DNA of 64,000 nucleotides from an uncultured Bacteroidia bacterium (GCA_902779765.1 CACZCQ010000003.1:186001-250000); one strand, 5' to 3'; counted from the first letter of the stretch, positions 46,546 to 55,237 are shown. Numbers and translations: made by a program. The notes: generated from the sequence alone by a model not told the origin.

Positions 46546-47565
46546 TTACAGGGTCTTCAACTGAACAGGAGCTGAGATTTCCTCTATCCTTCGCAGTTCC
46601 TCTTCCGAGAAGTAACAGTTGTCCAGAGCCTTGAGGTCATCCTTTAACTGGGCTACCGAACTGGTTCCGATGATTACCGAGGTCGTGCGGGTGTCGTTCA
46701 GGAGCCAGGACAGAGCCATCTGTGCCAGGCTTTGCCCACGGCTCTCCGCCAGGGAGTTCAGGCCTCTTATCGCATCCATCATGGCGGGAGTGAGCACGTC
46801 CTCCCTCAGGGAAGTTGCCCTGGCCATGCGGGAATCGGCAGGTATTCCGTTCAGGTAGCGTCCTGTGAGCAGGCCTTGCTGGAGAGGGGAGAAGGATATG
46901 AATCCGACGCCGTTCTCCTTTGCCAGGTCTATCAGTCCGCTGCACTGGGGGGCGCGGTCGATTATGTTGTACCTGTCTTGATACAGCAGGCAGGGAACGT
47001 CGTGTTCGGCAAGGTAACTGAATGCCTCCTGCGCTTTGTCGGCAGGATATCTCGACAGTCCCACGTACAAGGCCTTTCCCTGTCGGACGATGTCCACCAG
47101 GGCCTGCATTGTCTCCTCGATGGGAGTTTCAGGGTCCCAGCGGTGGGAGTAGAAGATATCTACGTAATCCAGCTTCATCCGTTTGAGGCTCTGGTCCAGA
47201 CTGGCCATGAGGTATTTGCGAGAACCCCAGTTGCCGTACGGCCCGGGCCACATGTCCCATCCGGCCTTGGAACTGATGAAAAGTTCGTCTCGGTAAGGAC
47301 GGAATGAAGCCTCCATAAGGTGGCCGAAATTCTCTTCCGCCGTACCGTATTCGGGACCATAGTTGTTTGCCAGGTCGAAGTGGCATATTCCGCTGTCGAA
47401 GGCGCAGTGGGCCATTGCCTTGACCTCCTGGAATGGTTTGTAAGATCCGAAGTTATGCCAGAAGCCAAGTGACAGGACGGGAATCCTGATTCCGGAACGG
47501 CCGCAGCGCCGGTATTCCATGGAATCATAGCGGGCTGCTGAAGGGGAGAAAACTGGTTCGGTCAT
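46546..47565 (-). CDS. Aldo/keto reductase (YghZ-like)
   Basis: A 339-residue NADPH-dependent aldo/keto reductase. The tetrad can be read as Asp and Tyr in DLANNYGP (about 67-74), Lys in SSKAGWD (about 103-109) and His in FYSHRWD (about 146-152). The C-terminal cofactor segment SVIIGTSS is present. It resembles L-glyceraldehyde 3-phosphate reductase (YghZ) and the potassium-channel beta-subunit group. The ATG at 47565 is chosen; the longer frame would run across the tRNA-Pro gene. It heads the operon with GH20, serine hydrolase and CE1 genes and has a well-formed promoter. Confidence 0.88.
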   Translation of the reverse strand: MTEPVFSPSAARYDSMEYRRCGRSGIRIPVLSLGFWHNFGSYKPFQEVKAMAHCAFDSGICHFDLANNYGPEYGTAEENFGHLMEASFRPYRDELFISSKAGWDMWPGPYGNWGSRKYLMASLDQSLKRMKLDYVDIFYSHRWDPETPIEETMQALVDIVRQGKALYVGLSRYPADKAQEAFSYLAEHDVPCLLYQDRYNIIDRAPQCSGLIDLAKENGVGFISFSPLQQGLLTGRYLNGIPADSRMARATSLREDVLTPAMMDAIRGLNSLAESRGQSLAQMALSWLLNDTRTTSVIIGTSSVAQLKDDLKALDNCYFSEEELRRIEEISAPVQLKTL

Positions 47566-47588
47566 GATTGTGATTATTGTTCTGAAAT

Positions 47589-47619
47589 CAAAGATAAACA
47601 ATAGTTTACAATAAACCAA
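47589..47619 (-). promoter_or_regulatory. Aldo/keto reductase operon promoter (-33 TTG, -7 TATCTTTG)
   Basis: The minus strand shows TTG at 47619-47617 and TATCTTTG at 47596-47589, 20 bases apart. The ATG is 23 nt downstream. The -33 element abuts the tRNA-Pro terminator stem. Confidence 0.65.
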
Positions 47620-47620
47620 C

Positions 47621-47648
47621 GAGGCACCTGCATCTATGCAAGTGCCTC
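47621..47648 (-). terminator. tRNA-Pro terminator
   Basis: GAGGCAC...GTGCCTC arms with an inner TGCAT/ATGCA form a nearly continuous 12-bp stem with one U-G pair and a 4-nt loop, 11 bases after the tRNA 3' end. The following minus-strand sequence GTTGGTTTATTG is T-rich. Confidence 0.75.
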
Positions 47649-47659
47649 TTGACCGACCG

Positions 47660-47733
47660 TCGGGGTGAAAAGACTCGAACTTTCGACCCTCTGCTCCCAA
47701 AGCAGATGCGCTAGCCAACTGCGCCACACCCCG
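47660..47733 (-). tRNA. tRNA-Pro (anticodon TGG)
   Basis: The minus strand folds as a 74-nt cloverleaf. The acceptor stem is CGGGGTG with CACCCCG and discriminator A. The D stem is GCGC/GCGC, the anticodon stem is TCTGC/GCAGA with loop TTTGGGA, and the T loop is TTCGAGT on the stem GAAAG/CTTTT with one G-T pair. The anticodon TGG reads proline CCN codons. The 3' CCA is not encoded and must be added by nucleotidyltransferase. Confidence 0.95.
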
Positions 47734-47743
47734 ATTTGGATTG

Positions 47744-47775
47744 CAAAGGTATTCCTTTTTTCGGAATATGCCAAA
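47744..47775 (-). promoter_or_regulatory. tRNA-Pro promoter (-33 TTTG, -7 TACCTTTG)
   Basis: The minus strand reads TTTG at 47775-47772 and TACCTTTG at 47751-47744 with a 20-base spacer, ten bases before the mature tRNA 5' end. Confidence 0.7.
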
Positions 47776-47782
47776 AAAGAAG

Positions 47783-47790
47783 TATCTTTG
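47783..47790 (+). promoter_or_regulatory. lolD -7 box (TATCTTTG), near-leaderless
   Basis: TATCTTTG ends four bases before the lolD ATG at 47795. A weak TTTC lies at the -33 position. The transcript probably begins at the start codon. Confidence 0.65.
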
Positions 47791-47794
47791 AGTC

Positions 47795-48454
47795 ATGATC
47801 ATAGAAGCAAAGGGAATAGAAAAAAGTTTCGGGGACCTGAAGGTTCTTCGAGGGATTGATTTCAGCGTTGAAAAATCGGAGGTTGTGGCCATAATGGGAG
47901 CTTCCGGGGCAGGGAAATCGACTCTCCTCCAGATCCTCGGCACCCTTTCGACTCCGGATTCCGGTTCCCTCTTGATAGACGGTACAGATGTCCTGCATCT
48001 GGGAAGCAAGGACCTTTCCGCGTTCAGAAACCGAAGGATAGGTTTCGTATTCCAGTTCCATCATCTGCTGCCGGAGTTCAACGCCTTGGAGAACGTGATG
48101 ATTCCGGCATTCATAGCCGGCCGTTCGGACAGGGATGCCAAAACGGCGGCCAAGAATCTTCTTAAGGATATGGGCCTGGGCGAGAGGATGGACCATAAAC
48201 CGTCCGAACTGTCAGGTGGTGAGCAGCAGAGGGTGGCAATAGCCAGGGCTCTGGTCAACGATCCGGCGATACTGTTCGCTGACGAGCCCTCCGGCAATCT
48301 CGACTCCAAGACCAAGGAAGAGATCCACCAGCTGTTCTTCGACCTCAGGCAGCGCTATGGTCAGACCGTAGTGATCGTAACCCACGACCCGGAACTCGCC
48401 GCCATGTGCGACCGGTCCCTCTTCATGCGCGACGGCCTCTTCGTCGAGGGATAG
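47795..48454 (+). CDS. lolD: ABC transporter ATP-binding protein, LolD-like
   Basis: A 219-residue ABC ATPase with Walker [10 protein letters not shown] at 35-43, Q-loop [12 protein letters not shown], signature LSGGEQQR near 144-151, and Walker [13 protein letters not shown]. The FHHLLPEF segment after the Q-loop is typical of LolD/MacB-type ATPases. LolD powers release of lipoproteins from the inner membrane for transfer to the outer membrane. No LolC/LolE permease is adjacent, so its partner must be encoded elsewhere. It stands alone between tRNA-Pro (divergent) and the YfcC-type transporter (convergent). Confidence 0.87.
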   Translation: MIIEAKGIEKSFGDLKVLRGIDFSVEKSEVVAIMGASGAGKSTLLQILGTLSTPDSGSLLIDGTDVLHLGSKDLSAFRNRRIGFVFQFHHLLPEFNALENVMIPAFIAGRSDRDAKTAAKNLLKDMGLGERMDHKPSELSGGEQQRVAIARALVNDPAILFADEPSGNLDSKTKEEIHQLFFDLRQRYGQTVVIVTHDPELAAMCDRSLFMRDGLFVEG

Positions 48455-48470
48455 CCTAAAGCGATCAGTC

Positions 48471-49793
48471 TTACCAGCCGGCAAGTGGGAAGAACACTGT
48501 GGGCAGGAGCAGCAGGAGTCCGAGGACCAGCAGGACAAGCACCATCTTCCAGATCCATTTCACCCATTTAGAGTAGGGAATCCTGGCCATCGCCAGGGCT
48601 GCCACCAGCACTCCCGATGTGGGGGTGATCATATTCGTAAACCCGTCGCCGAACTGGAAGGCCAGGACCATCGACTGGCGCGATACTCCTACCATGTCGG
48701 AGAACGGGGCCATTATCGGAATCGTGATGGCGGCCTTTGCCGTTGCGCTCGGAATCAGGAAATTGATGATGGCCTGGATTCCGTACATCGCCGACAGGGA
48801 ACCGGCTTTCCCGGAGCCGTCCAATCCTTCCTGCATAGAATGGAGAAGGCTGTCGATGATCTTTCCGTCCTGTAGTATGACTATGATTCCCGAGGCGAAA
48901 CCCACGACCAGCGCAGCCGACAGGATGTCCTTGGCCCCTGCCATAAGCTCGTTGACTATCTTTCCGGAAGGAAAACCTGCGATGAGTCCGCAGACTATGC
49001 CCATTGCGAGGAACAGTCCGGTGATTTCCGGGAGATACCATTCAAAGCAGGTAACCCCGACGATCAGCGCCGCAACGGTCAGTGCAAGCGTTGCAAGAAC
49101 CCAGGCGTGACGCTGCGTAAGAGGTTTTGAATCAACTGTTTCCACATCGGATGGATGCTTCTTCGTCCTTTTGGCATAGAAGATGACGAACAACGAAAGC
49201 AGAACCGTCAGCAGGCCCCAGCAGAAGAGGCGGTAGCCCATCCCGGAGAAAAGCGGAAGGTCGGCCATCCCCTGTGCGATGCTCACCGTGAAGGGGTTCA
49301 GGAAGGCACTGGAAAAACCGACGTTCGAGGCGACGTAGACGACCAGCATTCCCATGAAAGCGTCGTACCCCATAGAGACCGCAAGCGGGACCACGATTCC
49401 CACGAACGGTATTGTCTCCTCGCTCATCCCGAAAACCGCTCCACCCAGGGAGAACAGGACCGTGAGGGCGACCAGTACAAGCCTGTCTTTCTCTCCGATG
49501 AGGGCTATGAAGCGCCTGATACCTGCTTCCACCGCTCCGGTGGCGTTGAGCAGCCAGAAGGCTCCTCCAACTACGAGTATGAATATGATTATTCCGGCCT
49601 GTTTCACGAAGCCATGGTAGATGGCGGAAAACACCTGCCAGGTCTGAGGGACGGAGTCCACGGCCTCGTAGGAAACCGTTCCGTCGTCAGCCTTTATGTA
49701 CTGCCCTCCCGGCAGAAACCAAGTCATCATTGCGCAAAGGACAATGATGACTGCTATGATCACGTATGTATTGGGAGTCTTGAGCTTCCTCAT
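48471..49793 (-). CDS. YfcC-family membrane transporter
   Basis: A 440-residue polytopic protein with about 12 hydrophobic segments. It resembles the YfcC/DcuC-type family (PF03606), which includes putative basic amino acid antiporters and C4-dicarboxylate carriers. Conserved segments include FLPGGQYI near residue 27, the GGAVFGMSEETIPF loop near 117, and the INFLIPSATAKAAITIPIMAPF and FGDGFTNMITPTSG regions near the C terminus. The substrate cannot be set. It starts eight bases after the exported flavoprotein gene, so import of that enzyme's product is one possibility. Confidence 0.82.
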   Translation of the reverse strand: MRKLKTPNTYVIIAVIIVLCAMMTWFLPGGQYIKADDGTVSYEAVDSVPQTWQVFSAIYHGFVKQAGIIIFILVVGGAFWLLNATGAVEAGIRRFIALIGEKDRLVLVALTVLFSLGGAVFGMSEETIPFVGIVVPLAVSMGYDAFMGMLVVYVASNVGFSSAFLNPFTVSIAQGMADLPLFSGMGYRLFCWGLLTVLLSLFVIFYAKRTKKHPSDVETVDSKPLTQRHAWVLATLALTVAALIVGVTCFEWYLPEITGLFLAMGIVCGLIAGFPSGKIVNELMAGAKDILSAALVVGFASGIIVILQDGKIIDSLLHSMQEGLDGSGKAGSLSAMYGIQAIINFLIPSATAKAAITIPIMAPFSDMVGVSRQSMVLAFQFGDGFTNMITPTSGVLVAALAMARIPYSKWVKWIWKMVLVLLVLGLLLLLPTVFFPLAGW

Positions 49794-49801
49794 CTACACG
49801 G

Positions 49802-51748
49802 TCACTTCTTGACGAACAGTATTCCGTCGGCGTGGATCCCGGGTTCCTCGGAGGTGATCCTTATCCTGCCACCGTTGCCTTCAGCAAACGTGAAATCTCC
49901 GAGTTTGACCCATTCGCCCCTGGTCTGTCCTTCGACCAGGAGGTCAGCCCTGTCGAATGTCACCGTTTCGGTCCTGTCTCCCGACTCGATCACGAATGAG
50001 GTATGAGGGCATCCGAAGTTCTGCTGGAATGAATACACGGAATACTCGCCGTCAAGATCATCGGGGATACGGTAGGCCAGGTTGTTGTCGGCAGGATCAC
50101 CTTCATAAAGCAGGAATGTCTTTCCGTATGAACCTCCACCGTTGACGACTTTCCATCCATCGGTTCCTTCGATGTATTCGGAATCCTCGTCGATGAGGGT
50201 GTCCGGTTCACGCCCGTCCAGGCAGGGGTCGGTCTCGTAAATATCCTGTATCCGCTTGACATCCACTTCCTGGACGGAACCCTTGCCGGCCATGGCCGCA
50301 GCCAGTCCGCAGGTCTGTCCCATACCCATGAATACAGGCTCCATCCTGATGGAACCGTAGGCGATGTGGGTGGCGGACAGGCAGACCGGAACGAGCAGGT
50401 TGGTGCATTCCTCCCTCTTCGGGGTCAGGCTGCGGTATGAGACGGGATAAGGATGGGCAACACCGATCTCGACATTGCCTTCGTTCTTGACCATCAGTTT
50501 CCCGTCTTTCTCTACGACGATACGCTGGCAGTTATGGGAGTCCATTCCGTAGGCGGCAAAGCCTATCCCGTCGGTTATATCGGTCTTTCCTTCGCAGTCG
50601 GCCTGGGTCGCGACATATTCACCGACGAGCCTTCTGGCCTCGCGGATATAAAGCTGGTGTGTCCAGTGGCCCGTGCGTACGTATTCATCCTTCGGAAGGC
50701 CCCACCTGCGTACCTCCGCCTGGATATCCGAAGGAATCCTCGGGTCGTTCTGGTAGAAATAGAGCAGGCCGAGGGTGTAGTCCTTATGGGCCTTGATGAT
50801 TTCATCCCTTTCGTCCCAGGATGCTTCCGGATAGTTATGGTTCATTCCGATCATGTCCGACGAGAATGCACCCCTGTTGTTGATGTCGGTCTTGTGACCC
50901 GGCATCTTGCTCCAGATGAACCAGAGGTTGGGACTGACGTCAAGCAGACGTATCAGCAGTTCATACCTGGAAGGATCGTAATTCTCGGGCTTTTCGATAG
51001 GGATCAAGTTATCCGGATCGTCCGTCAGGCAGATCCTGTAGTTATATGCCTGGACGCAGGTGTCTCCCATGCCTTTAGCAATCTCCTTTGCATCGCTGAT
51101 ACCCCAGAGCAGTCCGCTTTCGGGATCCCCGGGTACGACGAACGGATCGACGCCGTCAGGGAACTGATGGCCGTTCAGGATCTGGAAGCCGTCCCACGTC
51201 TCGCCATATTCGGAGTTGTCTTCACGTCCGACCCTGTAACTGACGCCGGAGGCGGCCATGAGGTCCCCTTCGTAAGAGCAGTCTATGAACTGGTCAGCCT
51301 TGATGGTGACGGTGCCGCCCTTGCGGTCGGTGCAGGTTATCGACTTGATCCTGGTCCCTTTCTTGTCGACGGATTCGAGGTACCAGCCCTGCATGACCTT
51401 GATATTGGGGTCATCCAGGTACTGGAGGAGGATCTCCTCCGCAACGTGGGGTTCGAACAACCATTGTTCGAGCTTGCCGTAATGGTCTCCGAGCCTGCGG
51501 TAGAACTGCCTTGCCAGGCCGATGACGGCCTGCTTGTTTCCGATGTCGGTCTGGCCCAGACCGCCGGTGGTCATGCCTCCGAGAGTGACATCGGGGCAGA
51601 TGATAGTCACATGGCTGCCCATCTTGGCTGCCGAATAAGCTGCGGTTGCACAGGCGGAACTGCCGCCGTAGATGCAAACCTCATTGCCCTTGCCGCAAGA
51701 GGCCAGGGTGCATACAATCAATAGAAAAGGGAATATTAAACGTCGCAT
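49802..51748 (-). CDS. Exported FAD-dependent oxidoreductase lipoprotein
   Basis: A 648-residue predicted lipoprotein (lipobox LASC near residue 18) of the FAD-dependent oxidoreductase family PF12831. The Rossmann segment YGGSSACATAAYSAAKMG begins near 27 and is followed by PDVTLGGMTTGGLGQTD. An internal CSYEGDLMAASGVSYRVGRE motif and a C-terminal GLAAAM segment with a final beta domain are also seen. The first glycine of the usual GxGxxG reads G-S-S-A-C-A here. Such proteins are common in glycan-use regions, but their substrates are largely unknown. ATG 51748 follows the TATATTTG box by three bases. It is cotranscribed with the transporter. Confidence 0.82.
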   Translation of the reverse strand: MRRLIFPFLLIVCTLASCGKGNEVCIYGGSSACATAAYSAAKMGSHVTIICPDVTLGGMTTGGLGQTDIGNKQAVIGLARQFYRRLGDHYGKLEQWLFEPHVAEEILLQYLDDPNIKVMQGWYLESVDKKGTRIKSITCTDRKGGTVTIKADQFIDCSYEGDLMAASGVSYRVGREDNSEYGETWDGFQILNGHQFPDGVDPFVVPGDPESGLLWGISDAKEIAKGMGDTCVQAYNYRICLTDDPDNLIPIEKPENYDPSRYELLIRLLDVSPNLWFIWSKMPGHKTDINNRGAFSSDMIGMNHNYPEASWDERDEIIKAHKDYTLGLLYFYQNDPRIPSDIQAEVRRWGLPKDEYVRTGHWTHQLYIREARRLVGEYVATQADCEGKTDITDGIGFAAYGMDSHNCQRIVVEKDGKLMVKNEGNVEIGVAHPYPVSYRSLTPKREECTNLLVPVCLSATHIAYGSIRMEPVFMGMGQTCGLAAAMAGKGSVQEVDVKRIQDIYETDPCLDGREPDTLIDEDSEYIEGTDGWKVVNGGGSYGKTFLLYEGDPADNNLAYRIPDDLDGEYSVYSFQQNFGCPHTSFVIESGDRTETVTFDRADLLVEGQTRGEWVKLGDFTFAEGNGGRIRITSEEPGIHADGILFVKK

Positions 51749-51751
51749 ATC

Positions 51752-51759
51752 CAAATATA
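51752..51759 (-). promoter_or_regulatory. Flavoprotein operon -7 box (TATATTTG), near-leaderless
   Basis: The minus strand reads TATATTTG ending three bases before the ATG at 51748, the shortest spacing in the window. It faces away from the GH2 box at 51781. Confidence 0.7.
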
Positions 51760-51780
51760 AGAATTATCCCTGGAAATAAT

Positions 51781-51788
51781 TACATTTG
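51781..51788 (+). promoter_or_regulatory. GH2 lipoprotein -7 box (TACATTTG), near-leaderless
   Basis: TACATTTG ends five bases before the ATG at 51794. Both divergent genes here therefore lack room for a leader within a 45-base spacer. Confidence 0.7.
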
Positions 51789-51793
51789 TGTAT

Positions 51794-54235
51794 ATGAAAA
51801 GATTTATAGTCATCATTGCTGCAACGATCCTGCTGGCCGGAAGCGCCTGCAGGCCGGAAACCGACCTTTCCGGTACCTGGGAGGTGGCTCTCGACAAGGA
51901 AGGGACCCTGACTGCCGACTCCCCGTTCGAAGACACCATGAGACTTCCCGGCACTACCGACCTTGCAGGGAAGGGAGAGGAACCGGCAGACGCCGACAAG
52001 ACTGCAAGGCTTACGCGCCGGCATTCATACGTCGGGAAGGCCTGGTATCGCCGGAAAATCACCGTACCCCGTACGTGGAAAGGGATGGATATCTTCCTTT
52101 TCCTTGAGAGGACCAAGGCCGCAACCGTTTTCATTGACGGCAGGCAGGTCGCCGGTGGCAACGATATTTCCACTCCCCAGGAATACAACCTCGGCCCCCT
52201 GGACCCGGGACAGCATACTTTGGCTGTATGTGTGGACAATGCCGGGGGAGTGCCTGAAGGGGTCATAAGGAGTTCGCACATGTATTCCGAGGACACCCAG
52301 ACAAACTGGAACGGAATAATCGGAAGGATGGAGATAGGACCGCAAAGCCAAAGGAAGGCTAAGGCAACCGCCCCTGGCAATGACGGACTTCCCCGTCTGG
52401 AGGTCGTCGACGGTCAGTTCATGGCCGGTGGCCACAAGGTCTTCCTGAGGGGGAAGCATGACGCCTGCGTATTTCCCCTGACCGGACATGTCCCTATGGA
52501 CAAGCCAACCTGGACTGACTATTTCCGTACGTGCAGTGAATATGGCATCAACCACGTCCGCTTCCATTCCTGGTGCCCGCCGGAAGCCGCTTTCGAGGCT
52601 GCCGACGATCTGGGGATATATCTTCAGCCGGAACTCCCGTTCTGGGGGACCCTTGAAGGGGACGAATTGCTCGGATTCCTGCGGAAGGAGGGATTGAACA
52701 TCGTCAGGACCTACGGTCAACACCCGTCATTCGCCCTGTTCTCACTCGGCAACGAGCTTTGGGGAGAACCCGAGGTTATGCAGGACCTGGTGGATACCTT
52801 CCGGGCGGAGGCCCCTTGGATCCTTTATACCAATGGTACCAACGCCTATCTGGGCCACAGGGGATATGTCGAAGGGATGGATTTCCAGGCAACCTGCCGT
52901 ACGGGAGGGGAACCTTATGATGGCTATGAAAAGCATGTCAGGAGTTCGTTCGCTTTCTGTGATTCCCAGGACGGAGGGATACTCAATCATTTCTATCCGG
53001 GAACGATGAGGAATTTCTCCGAGGCCCTGAAAGCTTCACCCGTTCCCGTGATAAGCCACGAAACCGGCCAGTTCCAGACTTATCCGGATTATTCGGAAAT
53101 CGGGAAGTATACCGGTCCCTTGGCCCCCTATAACCTTATGGAATTCCGCCGGCGCCTCGAAGCTGCCGGGCTGGGAGACCAGGCGGAAGACTTCCACAGG
53201 GCTTCCGGGAAATGGTCGGCCCGCCTGTACAAGGCTGACATCGAGATGTGCCTCCGCACCCCCGGTCTGGGTGGGTTCCAGTTGCTTGACATACAGGACT
53301 ATCCCGGGCAGGGCTCCGCATATGTCGGCATTCTCGATGCATTCATGGACAGCAAGGGAATTGTGACTCCAAAGGAATGGACCGGGTGGTGCTCCGAGAC
53401 CGTCCCGCTTGCTGAGTTCGACGGTTACTGCTGGGTGCAGGACGATACTTTCACGGCAGAGGTAAAGGTGGCCCATTTCAGCCCGGAGGAAATCACCGGC
53501 GTGAGCTGGACCATCGGATTCGACGGGAAGGAATTCGCTTCCGGTCACATGGCACCTCCCTCCGGTGAAGGGCTGTTGGATGTGGGTGAAATCCGGGTGG
53601 ACCTGAATGCCATTCCGGTTCCTTCCCGTGGGAATCTGTGCGTCAAGGTCATGACAGGAGGGACACAGCCCAGGGAGTACTCCAACGACTGGCCCCTTTG
53701 GCTTTATCCTGACGAGAATATGCCGGACAAGTCAGGCGTGACCGTGGCAAGGCGGATGGATGAAGAGGTTGAGAGAACACTTGAATCGGGAGGGAAGGTG
53801 CTCCTCATGCCATCCGACACTTCCGGAACGGTGGGCGGCCTGTTCCAGACCGACTACTGGAACTACCGGATGTTCAAGAGGATATGCGAGAATAACGGCA
53901 AGCCTGTGTCTCCCGGTACCCTGGGAATACTGACCGATCCGAGACATCCTTTGTTCGAGGAGTTCCCGACAGGGGAACACACTGACTGGCAGTGGTTCCC
54001 GATCATCAAGGAATCACATCCCGTGATACTCGACGGACATGATGGCATAACGCCCATCGTCCAGGTGATAGACAATATAGAACGGAACCATAAACTGGGA
54101 CTGCTTTATGAAGTACCTGTCGAAAAGGGCAGGCTGCTTGTGTGCGCATCCGACCTGGAGCAGGTCCTGGACTATCCAGAAGGACGCCAGTTCTACACTG
54201 CCGTCCTCGACTACCTCCGTTCGGACAAAAAATAA
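51794..54235 (+). CDS. GH2-family glycoside hydrolase lipoprotein
   Basis: An 813-residue lipoprotein with lipobox GSAC near residue 18. GH2 domains follow in order: sugar-binding (about 25-185, SYVGKAWYRRKITVP), then the TIM barrel, with acid/base Glu in SLGNE (E321) and a likely nucleophile in SHETGQF (E423). A short linker replaces the usual immunoglobulin-like domain. The C terminus includes a beta domain and a region resembling a class I glutamine amidotransferase-like fold. The closest known activities are beta-galactosidase, beta-glucuronidase and beta-mannosidase; none can be chosen. The ATG at 51794 is preferred over GTG 51788, which lies in the promoter. Confidence 0.82.
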   Translation: MKRFIVIIAATILLAGSACRPETDLSGTWEVALDKEGTLTADSPFEDTMRLPGTTDLAGKGEEPADADKTARLTRRHSYVGKAWYRRKITVPRTWKGMDIFLFLERTKAATVFIDGRQVAGGNDISTPQEYNLGPLDPGQHTLAVCVDNAGGVPEGVIRSSHMYSEDTQTNWNGIIGRMEIGPQSQRKAKATAPGNDGLPRLEVVDGQFMAGGHKVFLRGKHDACVFPLTGHVPMDKPTWTDYFRTCSEYGINHVRFHSWCPPEAAFEAADDLGIYLQPELPFWGTLEGDELLGFLRKEGLNIVRTYGQHPSFALFSLGNELWGEPEVMQDLVDTFRAEAPWILYTNGTNAYLGHRGYVEGMDFQATCRTGGEPYDGYEKHVRSSFAFCDSQDGGILNHFYPGTMRNFSEALKASPVPVISHETGQFQTYPDYSEIGKYTGPLAPYNLMEFRRRLEAAGLGDQAEDFHRASGKWSARLYKADIEMCLRTPGLGGFQLLDIQDYPGQGSAYVGILDAFMDSKGIVTPKEWTGWCSETVPLAEFDGYCWVQDDTFTAEVKVAHFSPEEITGVSWTIGFDGKEFASGHMAPPSGEGLLDVGEIRVDLNAIPVPSRGNLCVKVMTGGTQPREYSNDWPLWLYPDENMPDKSGVTVARRMDEEVERTLESGGKVLLMPSDTSGTVGGLFQTDYWNYRMFKRICENNGKPVSPGTLGILTDPRHPLFEEFPTGEHTDWQWFPIIKESHPVILDGHDGITPIVQVIDNIERNHKLGLLYEVPVEKGRLLVCASDLEQVLDYPEGRQFYTAVLDYLRSDKK

Positions 54236-54260
54236 AAGCGTACCTCCCGGCACGCTTTTT
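54234..54260. terminator. Bidirectional terminator between GH2 and the Spy-like gene
   Basis: AAAAGCGT and ACGCTTTT form an 8-bp stem with a 10-nt loop. T runs follow on both strands (TTTTTCTTC on plus, TTTTATTTTTTG on minus). It overlaps the GH2 stop codon and lies 20 bases beyond the Spy-like gene's stop. Confidence 0.85.
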
Positions 54261-54279
54261 CTTCGACAGACTACTAGTT

Positions 54280-54771
54280 TTAGTGTGAACTGTCACCTTT
54301 TGTCGTTTTGCTGTTGTCGTTTTTATTAAGTTTGTGAATCTGCATCCTGCGGAAGTTTTCCTCGGCGAGGAAAAGCTTGGCTATCTTCTTGTTGGACAAT
54401 ATTTTCCGATATTCGGAGACATATTTCCTGTCAATACCTTGATTCGCCTGTTCTGCCTGTAGGTACTTGTCAAGCAGGACGGAAATCTCCTTGTCGTCCT
54501 TACCTGAATCTATTCCGTCCTTCAGTTCCTTGAAGGCCGCAAAGAGGTGATCCCAGGCTTCCCTCCTTTCGTTCTCGGCCTTGTTGTAGACCGGCCAGAA
54601 CTTCTCGGCCTCGGCGGGGGAGAGATCCATGGCATCCGTCAGGAAGGCGATCTTCTCAGCCTTCATCCTCGATTCCCAGTCCCTTCCGGGATTTCTGTTC
54701 TGCCCGTATGACGCTGCACAAAACAGGAGCGTCATGATGGTCAATGCTATTATCGTATAAATCTTTTTCAT
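54280..54771 (-). CDS. Spy/CpxP-like periplasmic protein
   Basis: A 163-residue exported, highly charged helical protein. The signal peptide ends near residue 23 (ASYGQN). The segment MDLSPAEAEKFWPVYNKAENERREAW near 48-73 is like the LTxxQ-type motifs of Spy/CpxP periplasmic chaperones, and the rest is helix-rich with a Lys/Asn/Ser tail. It is last in an operon after the ECF sigma factor and a small membrane protein. This arrangement suggests an envelope stress response with Spy-like output. The family match is by pattern, so moderate certainty. Confidence 0.7.
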   Translation of the reverse strand: MKKIYTIIALTIMTLLFCAASYGQNRNPGRDWESRMKAEKIAFLTDAMDLSPAEAEKFWPVYNKAENERREAWDHLFAAFKELKDGIDSGKDDKEISVLLDKYLQAEQANQGIDRKYVSEYRKILSNKKIAKLFLAEENFRRMQIHKLNKNDNSKTTKGDSSH

Positions 54772-54787
54772 GGTAGGTCGTTAAAAA

Positions 54788-55192
54788 TCATTCTCCGGCA
54801 TAGGCGAGCTGTTCCATGGTCGCTCCGGTTTCAATCAGGTAATTGATAATGTCTTCGTCCGAGATGTCTTCGTGTTCATATTCCATGGCACTGTAGATTA
54901 TCTCGGGCCTCGTGATCGAGATCATGTCCGCATAGGTCGCTTCGGTGTAGGACTGGTCGGCCGGCTTCTGATTCGAGGCAGTGTTGCGCAGAAGGGCGTT
55001 GCCCGCCAGCAGGATGGCTGCGAAGCAAGCGGCCAGGGCAGCATAAGGCTTGACCCTCATCCATATCCCTGGATTGACGGTCTTCTCTTCCGGAATGGCG
55101 GCCAGACGGGTCTTGAGGTCATTGAAATAACCATCAGGAACCCCGTAGGAGCCCTTCCCGATCTTTTCAAGTATTTCCTTGTCCGAATTCAT
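54788..55192 (-). CDS. Small membrane protein, probable anti-sigma factor
   Basis: A 134-residue protein. A cytoplasmic N terminus of about 48 residues contains GVPDGYFNDLKTRLAAIP, a segment seen in membrane proteins next to Bacteroidota sigma factors. One transmembrane helix (about 50-68, YAALAACFAAILLAGNALL) and an acidic periplasmic tail follow. No zinc-binding ZAS motif (HxxxCxxC) is present. Position directly after the ECF sigma gene, with a 45-base gap, supports an anti-sigma role. This is inference from context and layout. Confidence 0.6.
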   Translation of the reverse strand: MNSDKEILEKIGKGSYGVPDGYFNDLKTRLAAIPEEKTVNPGIWMRVKPYAALAACFAAILLAGNALLRNTASNQKPADQSYTEATYADMISITRPEIIYSAMEYEHEDISDEDIINYLIETGATMEQLAYAGE

Positions 55193-55237
55193 TTCCGATT
55201 ATTTGACAATGTGTGGTTTATAAGGTTTAAAAACAAT

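Noticed and set aside
47566..48009. Upstream extension of the aldo/keto reductase frame
   Set aside because: It would translate through tRNA-Pro, its terminator and the lolD start. The family N terminus begins at the ATG at 47565.
50453..51724. 423-codon open frame opposite the flavoprotein gene
   Set aside because: Mirror of a clear oxidoreductase; no motifs and no start context.
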